Position numbers and translations under genes: made by a program. A DNA stretch of 64,000 nucleotides from Sepioteuthis lessoniana. Its lineage: Eukaryota; Mollusca; Cephalopoda; Myopsida; Loliginidae. The notes beneath the pieces are model-generated. The model ran no database searches, was not told the DNA's origin, and was given only the letters and a program-made list of their open reading frames with translations. Every line of letters starts with the position of its first letter. Position 1 is the stretch's first letter. Of this stretch, positions 10,096 to 20,299 are shown piece by piece. The stretch spans positions 71,825,952 to 71,889,951 of the forward strand of contig OY757904.1 of the NCBI GenBank assembly GCA_963585895.1, written 5' to 3'.

Positions 10096-10986
10096 GTTTT
10101 AAATTAAAGTATTTCTATCAGAATAGATGTCATGGTTTTATTAAAGAAATTGTGACCTAGGAACGCATCAACGCAAAACGAAAAGTTTATTCAGTCGAAA
10201 TGGTTATAAGCGTTTAAGAAAAATACTACTTTTATCTCGTAATAAAAGTTACATTGAAGTATAAATGTTATTTTAAAATGTATCATCACTAGCCGTTCGG
10301 AAGCGTTGATTATGTATTAAATTGGCCGATATCTTGCTGCGTTCAATCGCCTTTGGTTACAAAGGCTAATTAAGGAATGCCCTTCCTTAACAGCTGGAAC
10401 AGACCTAAAAAGTTCTTGATTTCCCTTTTATTTTCCTCGATAAATACAAAATCATTCTAATATATTCCTCCACTAAGTTCTCAAAAGATAGATAACAACG
10501 TTCAGGATCCAAATACCAAGGTCGTTAACGTAAGGAACACCATTTGAAACAATTACAAAATGCGAATGCTCCGAACTCAAAGCTACTATCCAGCTCGTTG
10601 AAGAGTGTTAATGCAATTTAATCAAGTGATACACATTTTCTATTTAATCTTCTATTCACTGACTCAAGGAATTCCAGTATCGACTGTCATTGTATTCAAG
10701 TTAAAGTTTGCTTAGTGCACATCACTGATACAGGACATTAAATTGTCTATTTCAACCACTGCATACGGTTTGATCAATTGGACATTGATAAGATTTGGAC
10801 TCACTAATAAGTGAATGATTTATCCTGGCTTTGTTACAAAAGCAATAACTTTGGTCCTAACACCATTATTTCAGCGGGAAGATACTAAGAATTTTTGTTA
10901 TCTCTTTTAGTTTATTCGAAGTAAAGATCATTAATTAATTATTAACTGCAATAATGATAATTTCCCAAGGTTAATCTTAAGCTGAG
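10096..10986. other. AT-rich DNA, no gene seen
   Basis: No repeat family, RNA gene or coding frame recognised between R1 copy 2 and the solo LTR. Confidence 0.5.
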
Positions 10987-11707
10987 TGTTATATTTTGAC
11001 CCTCGCTCCGGCCCAAATATGCTATTCCAGGGTGATGCACCGGAAGGAAGTGACACATTCCAATGGCCAGTAGTCGAAGGAGATCGCGTGGGTGGATTGA
11101 GGCTTATGATATGGGACAAGGTGAGGGTCCCATTGTACCACTACAGTGATGCACCGGAAGAGAGTGACCTCTGAACTGCATGACAGTTGTTTCCGCTTGA
11201 TGACGATTAAACATTCGATTTCAAAGATCCAGTGGGCGATCATGTGGGCGTTGAATTATTATATAATTGAGTTGAGTTGGGTGCCAAATCAGTTGCCAGA
11301 AGACTTCCAGAGACCAGATGTGGTAGGGAAAGCCACACCCGACCGAGGGGGTCCTCGGAAATCCCCGATGGAGTTTGGGGTCCAGAGAAGATGCCGATAA
11401 GATGCCATAAAGAAAGCCAGCATCCAGCAGAGTGAGCCCTAGGCCTCCGGTTGAACATCAAGAGAACAAGAAAGACACAACGTGACGGTCATAAGTAGTG
11501 GAGGTCAAAATATGAAGTTTATGTTCGGTCTCCAGCACCCTCTCACATGCAAACATTGAACAACCCTTTCGAATTCTTGCAATAAAGTGAGAGGTAAATA
11601 TATTGTTAAAGAAGTCTTCCTGCGTTTTCCTTCTTGCGTCTTCCTTCCTGCATCTTTGATATTGTGTCGTTGTGATGCTGAATGATGATGTAGATGACTA
11701 TATAACA
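10987..11707 (+). mobile_element. Solo LTR, plus orientation, with 4-bp target duplication
   Basis: Starts TGTTATAT and ends ATATAACA, perfect 8-bp inverted termini. Both sides carry TGAG (10983-10986 and 11708-11711), a 4-bp target duplication as made by gypsy-type integrases. An internal repeat, GATGCACCGGAAG, occurs at about 11034 and 11146, perhaps U3 enhancer-like. A poly(A) signal AATAAA lies at about 11581. At 721 bp it is longer than its relative at 8990-9497. Short frames inside it on both strands are artefacts. A solo LTR forms by recombination between the two LTRs of a full element. Confidence 0.88.
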
Positions 11708-11711
11708 TGAG

Positions 11712-12335
11712 TAAGCAGAGTTAAGTTGGCTGGATTTGAAAGTTTTCTTTCTCAAAGATTGGTTGACGTAGGAAGTATAAAAACACAGTCTTCCCTGCCA
11801 GTTTTTCATAGCTGGAGAGAAAAGAGATTAATTTTTTTCATTTCCTAAAGGCAATGGCTTGACGTTATATATAAAGAGACATGCTGTTAAAAATATATAA
11901 AAGTAAATAATCGCATAAAGATATGAGATAAAGAAGTGTAGATGTTGCTACTTGACTCCGATGACGGAAGGAACGACTGACACGTTGGTTAGAAAAACAC
12001 ACTCACGATTATTTCAAGGTGTTTCACATTTATTTCTTTTCTTCTCTGGTCAAAACAATGAAGGAAAAGAAACATCAAGGAAGGCAGTTTCCCTTAAGAC
12101 AAACTATTCAATATTATTCTTTTTCAACTCAATTTCCATTCTTCCTAAATTTTGCTACACCGTCATACTCAGGATAACCTTTTTTTGTGGCTGAAGATTA
12201 CTCCTTAGCAGAAGAACGTATTCTAACCCCTTCTTACTAGGAATGTACTCACTTTGAGTAGGGGATCGTTAACAGAACTGCCATAAACGGTACACAAGCA
12301 GTGATACTGATAAATCGAATAGAACACGACAGAAT
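11712..12335. other. AT-rich DNA, no gene seen
   Basis: No repeat or coding signature recognised. The 80-codon plus frame at 11952-12194 has no domain that I recognise. Confidence 0.45.
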
Positions 12336-12449
12336 ATGAAACAGTTAGCAGCGTTGGTCTTTCTAATAATTTTCCTAATGAAAATCATCAGCGTACCAAC
12401 AACGACTGTAACTGATAAAAGAGCAATATTCCTTCTCTTCACTTTTTAA
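12336..12449 (+). CDS. Small frame with signal-peptide-like start (candidate)
   Basis: ATG at 12336 opens 37 codons ending at TAA 12447-12449. The start MKQLAALVFLIIFLMKIISV is a textbook signal-peptide shape: short basic n-region, about 13 hydrophobic residues, then a polar TTTVTDKRA stretch. It is not in any repeat that I can match in this window. It could be a first exon of a secreted peptide whose donor lies in or near it (GT at about 12407), a very short gene, or chance in AT-rich DNA. No second exon, homologue or promoter is visible, so I do not assign a function. Confidence 0.25.
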   Translation: MKQLAALVFLIIFLMKIISVPTTTVTDKRAIFLLFTF

Positions 12450-13637
12450 TCTAATTAATCATGTTAATGATAGGACATTTGGGACTTAGAGCAAAAATAT
12501 CTGTGCGCAGATGAATACAAATTCATCGGGCTATTAGGCGCGCAACTGGAATTGAATTTTCGTAATCTTTGATGAGGCTACTGGGAGAGAAAGGAGGAAA
12601 TTATTTTCCAAAGAATTAATAGTAAAAATGCAATTACAGTAGTCCCTTTGATAGAAATGAAAAACATAAATGCCTTTGTTTAAATTTCAAACAGAGAAAA
12701 TAGGACAAAGTAAAACAAAGAATAGTGAATAACTTTTTAATAAGCTTAGACTGGTTCAAGTACACTCGAGTGTAGATGGATATTGTAATAATCCGAATCA
12801 CAAACGTTTTAATGTTCGCAAAATTGATTTAGTGAAGAAGCAGGTCATTAGTAATACTATCATTACATTAATTGTCGAAAACAACAAACCCTTAGGAATA
12901 AATATAAACAGAGATATATTGGTTGTGTAGAGTTGGAGTCGTCTTGAAGGAATTTTGCGAAGAAGACGAGACCATGATTAAATGACGGGATGACGAGTTG
13001 GGGGTTGTTTATAGCACATCAGACTTGTGGCCATTAAAAATACCACTCTGTTGCCGATATTAAAACATTCTTCTGGACGGGTCGCATATAAAAGACATGA
13101 AGTTATTTTTTAAAGTCGATGAAAGATTGATCTACACAATTGGCTTGTCGTATCCAATCCAAAATGAGTAGATCAGCTACACTTACATCTAAAATTTATA
13201 TCATTACTTGATGTTTTACCGGTAACTAAATTTCTCTTTTTAAAAAATCTGTAAGTATTGTCTCTTGCTCCTACTACGAGAGCTCTCGTCATTTTCTTTT
13301 TGTTGTCGGTTACACAGGTGAATACCAGTGTCATTGGTTGGGAGACTTGGCCTCTACATTACATTTAATTGGTTCATTGGTTCATTTTACATTATGTCAA
13401 CCCTCGTTGAGTTCTATATGCCAGTGTCTGGGTTAAAATACTTTTCTTCAAATCCTACTGTGTATACATCTTCAATATATATATATATGTAGATAGATAG
13501 ATAGATATTTAAAATAAAAATAAACTGGTGAACAATGCCTATTTGAAACATAAACGTTTTAAAAACCGTCGTATTTAAAAATAATCACCCAAAATATCAG
13601 AAACAGATCAATTTGAACCATAGATGAGATTTTAACA
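12450..13637. other. AT-rich DNA, no gene seen
   Basis: Contains a short TA run and (GATA)n at about 13475-13506. No other structure recognised. Confidence 0.5.
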
Positions 13638-13836
13638 AGGGCAAACACTCCGGGGCAGAGTGCACTTTGGACTAATGGCCACAAAGTGGTGACTCCCGAC
13701 TCCCGAGAGCTTCAAAACTGTAGACTCATGAACGATGTTCAATTGAATCTTAACATGGATATATTTTAGATAATTTTCTTTCCCCACTACAAGAGATGCA
13801 GCTGATGTATTCGATACCTCACCAATTGGGCGGGAA
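13638..13836 (-). repeat. Dispersed repeat R1, diverged head
   Basis: The plus strand reads GGGGCAGAGTGCACTTTGGA, then a CCCGAGAGCTTC block, then GATGCAGCTGATGTATTCGA. This is the order and spacing of the R1 head (compare 9700-9860) at much lower similarity, so it is an older copy. The minisatellite and tail are not recognisable. Confidence 0.6.
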
Positions 13837-14420
13837 GATAGATAGAAAGATTGATAGATGTAGATATAGTTAATGTTAAATAGATGTGGAAATAAAATTA
13901 TCGTTAAGAATATATATGAATACAAATTAATGAATTAGCAATAAATATTTATTTTGCCTCGTGCTAATGGTAGAATTCAAGACACTTTCTTTTTTAGTGG
14001 ACACATTATCATGTATGGGTAGATGATACCGTAATGGATTAGCTCCGTTGGTTTTCCCTGATACGATCACTTCTGGCATCGAATACTGTGTACAACCATA
14101 TACATACATACATTTGAGAGGTAACGGCTAACTTGGATGATGGCCGCTTGAAGTTCATTTGTTTTTTTCTATTTCTTTTTTTTATCGGAGTCATTCCCTT
14201 GAATAACTTAGCTCCGTCGACATCCCTCATATTCATGAGCCATAGTTATCAGGCAATTAACCTGACTTAACGCATTCTATACGACTTCTACCAGCAAGAA
14301 TACACGCTCGTATATAAGCTCATTTGATTCATCTCATTTGTATATTTAAAAAACGTATTAACCGAAAAATAAGACTGCATGTATAATTTATTGAAGTTAA
14401 AGGTATACCATTTAAGTAAT

Positions 14421-14566
14421 AATATTATTATAATAAATCACTTTAAAAGCATCCTCATAATTCCTGCCAATCCCAGAGATTCCGATATTTAGATATAACA
14501 ACACGATTTCTGGGATTGGCAAGAATTATGTGGATGCTTTTAAAATGTTCCTTTATAATAATAATA
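14421..14566. repeat. Short foldback hairpin (MITE-like)
   Basis: Left arm core 14449-14475 (GCATCCTCATAATTCCTGCC...) and right arm core 14511-14537 (TGGGATTGGCAAGAATTATG...) are inverted with 2 mismatches in 27. The arms extend outwards through AT-rich sequence to about 14421 and 14566, and about 25-35 bp of loop separate them. Both overlapping long frames here are shadows of the palindrome. It could be a tiny foldback transposon or a hairpin RNA source. Confidence 0.85.
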
Positions 14567-14894
14567 TCCTTCTTTAAATTTCTAACACTTTTTACTATTT
14601 TGGAAGGTTTTAATGATTTAAGTAAAATTATCATCATCTTGGTTTTGATTCCAAACAGAAAATTTTGGAAGTTTTGTCGCATTCTGAGCAGGCAAATTGA
14701 TTGCTGCATAAGTCGACCAAGAACCTACAAGTGACATGTAGTTGAAGGTTTGTCATTAAAAGGAATATCCTGTTTAAGCAGTGATGCCATTTATCATGAG
14801 ATCAAGGTCTCTGTCGTTTGGACTTAAAAATAACCTAGTATATCTGATGAGGAGAAGTAGCCTCTCATGGAATAGGGTAATGACTGTAATCAGA

Positions 14895-15005
14895 TGGTGA
14901 ATGAGTTGTTCTCATTTTCTGCCATTATTCCCAGGTTCACTCAAACCGGGAGTACTAGTACCTGTTAGAATCACATCTATAATTTAAATAGATCCGTTCA
15001 AATAA
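14895..15005 (+). repeat. R1 fragment, sense orientation
   Basis: ATCAGATGGTGAATGAG, then CCCAGGTTCACTCAAACCGG, GTAGTACCTGTTAGAATC and a short stretch like the start of the minisatellite match the R1 head in order. Confidence 0.6.
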
Positions 15006-15654
15006 ATATTTTTGCAAATTATTTGTTTTAAGAATAGTTACTTGAAGCTATAATAGTGCACTAAGGGTTATTATTATTGTAATGTTACTGCACTAAATAG
15101 GATACTATACCGTTACACACCAAATGTACGGTTGTACTACCACGTGCTCGAACGCGTTAATGGCTGTATCGCTACGTCTTAAGTAGTGGTCGGATGCAGT
15201 TGTAACCTTGCCGAACACTCACAACTCTGTCTTTGTTCACTCATAAAAAGTTTATTCGCTACTACACTTTTTAAGTAGTCACTGGAACAAAAAAAAAACA
15301 GTCTATAAAAACTGAGTCACCCACGTTAGGTGGACAAAGATAACATGCCATGATGAAAAAAAGACAGCAGACGTAGACCTTGATTTTTCTTCCTCGTTTT
15401 CTGTTGTAGTTCGAACATACTTGTGTACTATTGCGGTACCAAAGAGAATGTAGACGCCGTTGTGGCCCTGCTGTGGTAAAAGTGAACGAACGCAAGAAAC
15501 TCCGTTCAATTACCCGAAGGTTTATTTACTACTACCATTTGTAGGTATCCGCCGGAAGACAGAAAGAGAGTATGGAAACTGAAATAACCGAATTATTCCT
15601 ACAAAGTTAAGCAACATATGATTATGAGGAAAAGACAACAGACACTGACCTTGA
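15006..15654. other. Unassigned stretch, somewhat richer in GC
   Basis: Contains blocks such as CACGTGCTCGAACGCG and AAAAGTTTATTCGCTACTAC near 15140-15270, with a similar TTTATTTACTACTACCATTT at 15520. It may be an old transposon or LTR (repeat C could begin upstream of 15655), but I cannot name it. Confidence 0.35.
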
Positions 15655-15850
15655 ATTTTTGTCTAAAGCTCCCTTTGGAGTGCACTCTCGAAAATGAAGC
15701 TCATAAATTTTCTTCTCCTTACATCTTCGTGGCTGGTGTTCAACTGTACCTCTTCTCCTCCTCACGTCTGGCCGACACTCCCAGAAAAAAAAAATGAGCC
15801 ACCCCCTGTCCTTTAGCTTTTCGTGTCGGGGACAGAAATATTAATTTCTG
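15655..15850 (+). repeat. Dispersed repeat C, copy 1, left part
   Basis: TCTAAAGCTCCCTTTGGAGT, then a GAAGCTCATAAATTTTC block, then TCTTCGTGGCT and a GTCTGGCCGACACTCCCAG block correspond in order to 34400-34510 in the same orientation. The continuation seen at 34590-34640 is found here only at 16880-16925, after an R1 copy. A signal-peptide-like 40-codon frame at about 15693 is not kept in the second copy. Confidence 0.7.
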
Positions 15851-16294
15851 TTGGTTAGGTACATGCATACCAGATCTTTGGGGGCCTCCACTTTTCCTAA
15901 GATCTTTTTAACGGCAACAAGAGCCTCGACCTGGCCGTTTGGAGTCTCTGTACTTTTTTGTATTCATTTATTCATTTACACTTTTTTTATTCATTTATGT
16001 AGTTACACTTGTCTGCTTGTTTAATGACGTTATACTTGTTCACTTGTTTCGACTTAACAAGTTCGCGTCTAGACCCCTTTTTGGAGACCACTCTATATTG
16101 GGGATCGCAATTTTCGCCTGCATTTTATTTTCTAAGCAGGTGTTAAATTCGCACCTTTTTCCTCGTCTTGTTCAGCTGCTAAGTCACTTTCAAACTCGAG
16201 TCGTCCCTTACTTAGACCTGGTGATTGTGTGAGGAACATCCGTTTTAGGCAGTTGCAAACCTGTGTAGAAAATTTGAGACCTCCAGATTTTTTT

Positions 16295-16845
16295 TGCCCT
16301 GTCGGCTGGGGCTGTAGAATACACTGACTGCACCAACGAGTGTCCTAAATATGACACTAAACAATCTGATGGTGAGGTTCCAGCAGTTCTGGAGCTTTGG
16401 GGAATGCGGAGTACCCCTTCATAACCATCGCTCCCAGGTCTACTCTGGCCCGGAGTGGTAGCACCTGATAGGGCCCTATCTATGGATTAAATAGAACTAA
16501 CAGCATACTTATGATAAAATGAATTGAGTAAACAGAATAGCTTGAAATAGAAACGTTTTTGACAATTAAACTGCACTTACACTTAAACTGCGTGCTTATG
16601 TTTAACCGAATTTTTTGAAATAGAACTGTTTTTCGACATTAAAACTGTATTTACATTTAACTGAATTATTACATATGACTGTTTAAATACTTTGAAATGG
16701 AAATGTTTTTGACAAACTGTGTACTTATGCTAAACTGAACTGTTTTCAATAGAACAGATTATTTACATAAAAATGGATTTGGCGTTAAATAACCTACAAG
16801 GGTTGATATGCCATAAAACCAAACAAACCAAACTAACCAAACCAG
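16295..16845 (+). repeat. Dispersed repeat R1, near-complete copy 3
   Basis: One of the three most complete copies. Head from CCTGTCGGCTGGGGCTGTAG through CTGATGGTGAGGTTCCAG and CTCTGGCCCGGAGTGGTAGC; central array of about five units of a roughly 56-bp minisatellite (GAATTGTTTGAAATAGAACT, then TTTAAACTGTGTACTTATGC); 3' block GGCGTTAAATAACCTACAAG and TTGATATGCCATAAAACC; tail of CCAAA-type repeats. The tail suggests retroposition. A box-A-like TGGCCCGGAGTGG is visible but no matching B box downstream. No protein frame. It lies inside repeat C. Confidence 0.88.
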
Positions 16846-16854
16846 ATTTTTCTA

Positions 16855-17010
16855 ATCATCTTTTATTACCGTTGTCATTCACCCGTGACTTGCTGACCTA
16901 AAACAATTGCTTAAGCCTGCATCACTTGGAGGTCAGCTGGCCATTTCCTTAGACTCTATGCCTACTTTCTCTTCTTATTTTTTCTTCTCGGGATCCTTCC
17001 CCAGAAACAG
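16855..17010 (+). repeat. Dispersed repeat C, copy 1, right part
   Basis: GTCATTCACCCGTGACTTGC, then a TGACCTAAAACAATTGCTTAA block, correspond to 34590-34640. Position and orientation fit repeat C interrupted by the R1 copy. Confidence 0.6.
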
Positions 17011-18040
17011 CGCGTTACATTATCAGTTACTTGTAAGTACATAACTGCTTCCAGATTATTATTTGCAAATAGGAGTACTTGAAATCCTATTGTGGTGTAT
17101 ACAAATTATTATTATTAAATAGTAATAGTTACTTTAAACCATATAATTGTGCATAATTAATTAGTTTAGTATAAGATAGGAATATTTAATAACATGTGCA
17201 AGAAATCAGTAATATTTGTCATCATGTTCAAAAATCAGGATAAAAGGGTGATATTTTAAAAATATGCAATTCAACATTATACATAGTAATGATTACAAAC
17301 ATATATTGACCCATGAATTAAACTTCGGCGTTGAATCCCACGTAAGTAGTTGATATGCCTTTAAATAAATCAGAATAGAACCATCAAGTTTTCTGACTGA
17401 TTTAAAATCGGAAGTTCTCCTTAAATATCTTATATCAATATGTTTCTCTCTTGACTGCTTCTCTTGCCTATTCGGATTAGATGATACCGGAAACAATAAT
17501 GATCAGTTTGAGAAACGTCTTGTGTTTCTTCCTGTTTTAGCCCACTTTACTATTGACCAGGGATCAGTCAGCATAACACCCAAAAAGCTTTGTAAAGGAT
17601 AATATTCTCATTGACAAAACAAGTTTCTGTGTATTGTGAGGAAGGTCGTTTTTTTGTTAAATCTTTATAAACATGTATATAAAAAAGATAAGAAACGAAA
17701 AAAAAAATGCAGCTACGAAAGCCGGACCAGTAATTAGTACTAAAATTCAGTCCTAAATTTCAAGATTGTAGAGTAAAAATAATTGTCAAATTCTCAAAAG
17801 GAAGACCTAATCACACAATAAAAATTTGAAGAAAAACAATCGAAAAAAAGAACCCTGTATTTTAGAATGTCATTTGTATATCACCAACACTGATAATTTT
17901 TAGGATAAGTTTACACAAGCTCGAATGACAATTTTTCTAAGGATTACTTTGATGTTTTTATTAAAATAGAACAGGACAAACATTTTTTTTTAAAATTTGA
18001 TATTAAATAATGTCCACTTTGAATTCGAACCACACAATTG

Positions 18041-18043
<3 letters not shown>
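17011..18043. other. AT-rich DNA with R1-like minisatellite traces
   Basis: 17070-17160 shows GGAGTACTTGAAATCCTATT and TACTTTAAACCATATAATTG, similar to diverged minisatellite units in R1-related stretches at 54580 and 56300. The rest shows nothing recognisable. Confidence 0.4.

Positions 18044-18086
<43 letters not shown>
18044..18086. repeat. (TA)n microsatellite
   Basis: About 21 perfect TA units. Confidence 0.95.
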
Positions 18087-18087
<1 letters not shown>

Positions 18088-18228
18088 CGTGTTTATTTGT
18101 AACCAAATCTACGTCATTGCCGACGTAATAATTTCATTTAATATTGACATAATATACTAAATGATTCATAAATAATATTAATTCAATTTTAATTAGGATC
18201 ATTTCTATTCATGGCGGCTCAATTAAAA

Positions 18229-18770
18229 TTTCGGCAAGTTAGATTTGCCGCAAAACTGTCCATGTTATTAAAGAATTCATTCAGTAAATGAGAAGATTTG
18301 ACACAGGATCTTTTTTAAGACACTCGAACCAAGGAACCTGCGTTGCCGTTACAAAAATTGCTTGGTCCCCACGGAATATCCCATTTTTGAGCGCCTCAGT
18401 TGCTAAGCGATAAACAGCCCCCACAAACAAGTATCACCTAGGAATGGCTTCATGAACAAGGTGATCAGCTAAATGACAACCACCTAATGGAAATGCCTGT
18501 TGGCCCCGGGAAACCAAGGGTCGTACCTTAGTAATTAATGCGGTAATTATCTGAATTAACGGCAAGTCAGATTTTACATGATTATTTCATTGAAGCAGGG
18601 TATGCACGAATCAAGACAAGCGTGATGGTAACAAAAATGCTTGATTTGCTCGGTATTGACCATTTTCAGGTACTTCAGGCGTCAAAAGATAAACTTAACG
18701 TTGCCAAACTGGTATTGCCTGGAAGGAAGGCATTTTGAAATCAGATAATCTGCTTAATAAAACCATATAG
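18229..18770. repeat. Old direct dimer, unit about 330 bp
   Basis: Two diverged direct units. Each starts with CGGCAAGT(T/C)AGATTT (18229, 18559), contains ACAAAAATTGCTTGGTCCCC / ACAAAAATGCTTGATTTGCT and ends near AAGCGATAAAC / AAAAGATAAAC (18405-18415, 18685-18695). GC content is above that of the flanks. It encodes no frame that I can follow. It may be a dimeric transposon relic or an old tandem duplication. Confidence 0.6.
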
Positions 18771-19504
18771 AATAAGGTGTGAATAACCCTGGTTTTAACA
18801 AAGCTGGGTTTAATAAATTAATACTTCATTTTATTGATTCATTATATAATCATTTCATTCTTAAACATTTTAAAAGTGATCCCATGAATATTTTATTATG
18901 TAGAAATCAATTAGCATGAAATAAAATAAAAATAAATGTAATATTTCTTATATGCATTCTTATATCGTTCCTTCAATTTTCTACTCTAATATATTTCATT
19001 ACATTAAATCAAAAATATTGGTGCTTTGAGGGTGCATGGTTTCTTTTTAGTGGGTGCTAATTATTTTTAGAAGCGTTTAGGTATTAATCTATATGGTGAA
19101 TCTGGATAAATGAGGATGTTTGGTGGGAAAAAGAAAAAAAAAACATTTTCTTTCTCTTTCTCTTCTTTTTCCCTCTTTCAATAATCTTTTCCTTTTCGTT
19201 GTTTTTTTTATTCTTATTATTTAAATACTATTTTGTAATGTTGTTTCTTGATTTTTTAAAAAAAAGTTTTGCAAATTAATTTTGGACAAATGACATGTTA
19301 GTACTTATTAACTTAACTCCGTAGACATATGCAAGATATGACACAAGGTCAATTTCTAAAGAGAGCACAGTATTTTGAATTCAGCTTTTGTTTTTCTTTT
19401 AATAGTCAAGTTGCTTTACAAAGTCTAAAGAATCCAATCTAGCAAAGTGTTTTCAAAAAGCTTAGGGTAATAAATTTTAATGCGAAGTGAAATGCAAAAA
19501 AGCC

Positions 19505-19590
19505 TTTTCAAGAATCGAACTCAGTACACTGTTTTAAATACGAAAATGACTCTTTCGCTAAGCGTTATTACTCAAATGCCACAATAGTAA
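19505..19590 (-). repeat. tRNA-like relic
   Basis: Minus strand: TAGCGAAAGAG near an A-box position and GAGTTCGATTCTT as B box. The acceptor stem does not pair convincingly, so it is a tRNA pseudogene or a SINE head, not a working tRNA. Confidence 0.35.
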
Positions 19591-19612
19591 GTTATTCAAT
19601 TGACAACATTCT

Positions 19613-19614
<2 letters not shown>

Positions 19615-19669
<55 letters not shown>
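19615..19669. repeat. (TA)n microsatellite
   Basis: About 27 TA units, just beyond the 3' side of the Penelope-like element. Confidence 0.95.
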
Positions 19670-19673
<4 letters not shown>

Positions 19674-19879
19674 TTCCGGTTACAGGAAAATGTATACAAA
19701 ATAATTAGCCAAGACATCATTGGTATTGTCAGTAGGGGAACTCAAATAAAATAATAAAACACACGAAGGGCTATTCGTCCGGCACTTTTCAAGTTTTTAT
19801 ACACCGGAAAATTGGATGAAAATAGGGGTATATAATTGGGATTACCAGAATGGGGGTGAGTGAAAAAAAAACTTAAGTC

Positions 19880-20210
19880 ACTCCAGTATCTAGTAGTTCC
19901 CGAAATATATTTAAAGTATGATTGTTTAACTGCCTGCATAGAGAGGGGCGATTCATAGAAATATAAATCGCCTCTAGAAATTTAAGATGGAATTTATCTC
20001 TAGCTCTATGCAGGGCTGAGAAACAATTATCTTCCCAAATGGTTCTGCAGCTATTTATAGTAAGCAAATGCTCACCAATAGCCGAATCCATTGCTTGAGA
20101 ATGCCTGGATGTTAGTCGGCCTGACAATAGAGATCAGTCTATATGCTGTCTAACTCTCACTTCAAGTCATACCTATATATGTCGAATTACATCGACAAGT
20201 AAATTTATAT
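19880..20210 (-). pseudogene. GIY-YIG endonuclease domain of the Penelope-like element
   Basis: Minus translation near 20200-20160 gives FTCRCNSTYIGMT with the YIG-type core. A +1 frameshift follows, then VRVRQHID, a TGA stop where a Trp is likely, and SGRLTSRHSQAMDSAIGEHL to about 20040. The rest of the domain continues in frame 20127-19873 (FLEAIYISMNRPSLCRQLN). The metal-binding Glu in FLEAIYI is present. In the family this nuclease nicks the insertion site. Frameshift and stop make it inactive. Confidence 0.85.
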
Positions 20211-20299
20211 ATTAAATTACTTTGTTTAAAGATAGGTAGCTTGTCCTTATTCGTAGAATTGAAGGACGACGTCGAAGTGAATATTGGTCTTAGGTTAAC

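Noticed and set aside
11022..11461. Several frames of 70-85 codons on both strands
   Set aside because: All fall inside the solo LTR 10987-11707, which is non-coding in this type of element.
14455..14734. Two opposing frames of 72-84 codons
   Set aside because: Their ends overlap the foldback hairpin, and the remainder shows no conserved motif.
15693..15815. 40-codon frame starting MKLINFLLLTSSWLVF, looks like a secreted peptide
   Set aside because: Lies in dispersed repeat C; the matching place in copy 2 (about 34435) has a stop after 11 codons and no conserved peptide, so the signal-like start is chance.
19505..19590. Functional tRNA gene on minus
   Set aside because: Only the B box and part of the A box are convincing; acceptor and anticodon stems do not pair, so it is a relic.
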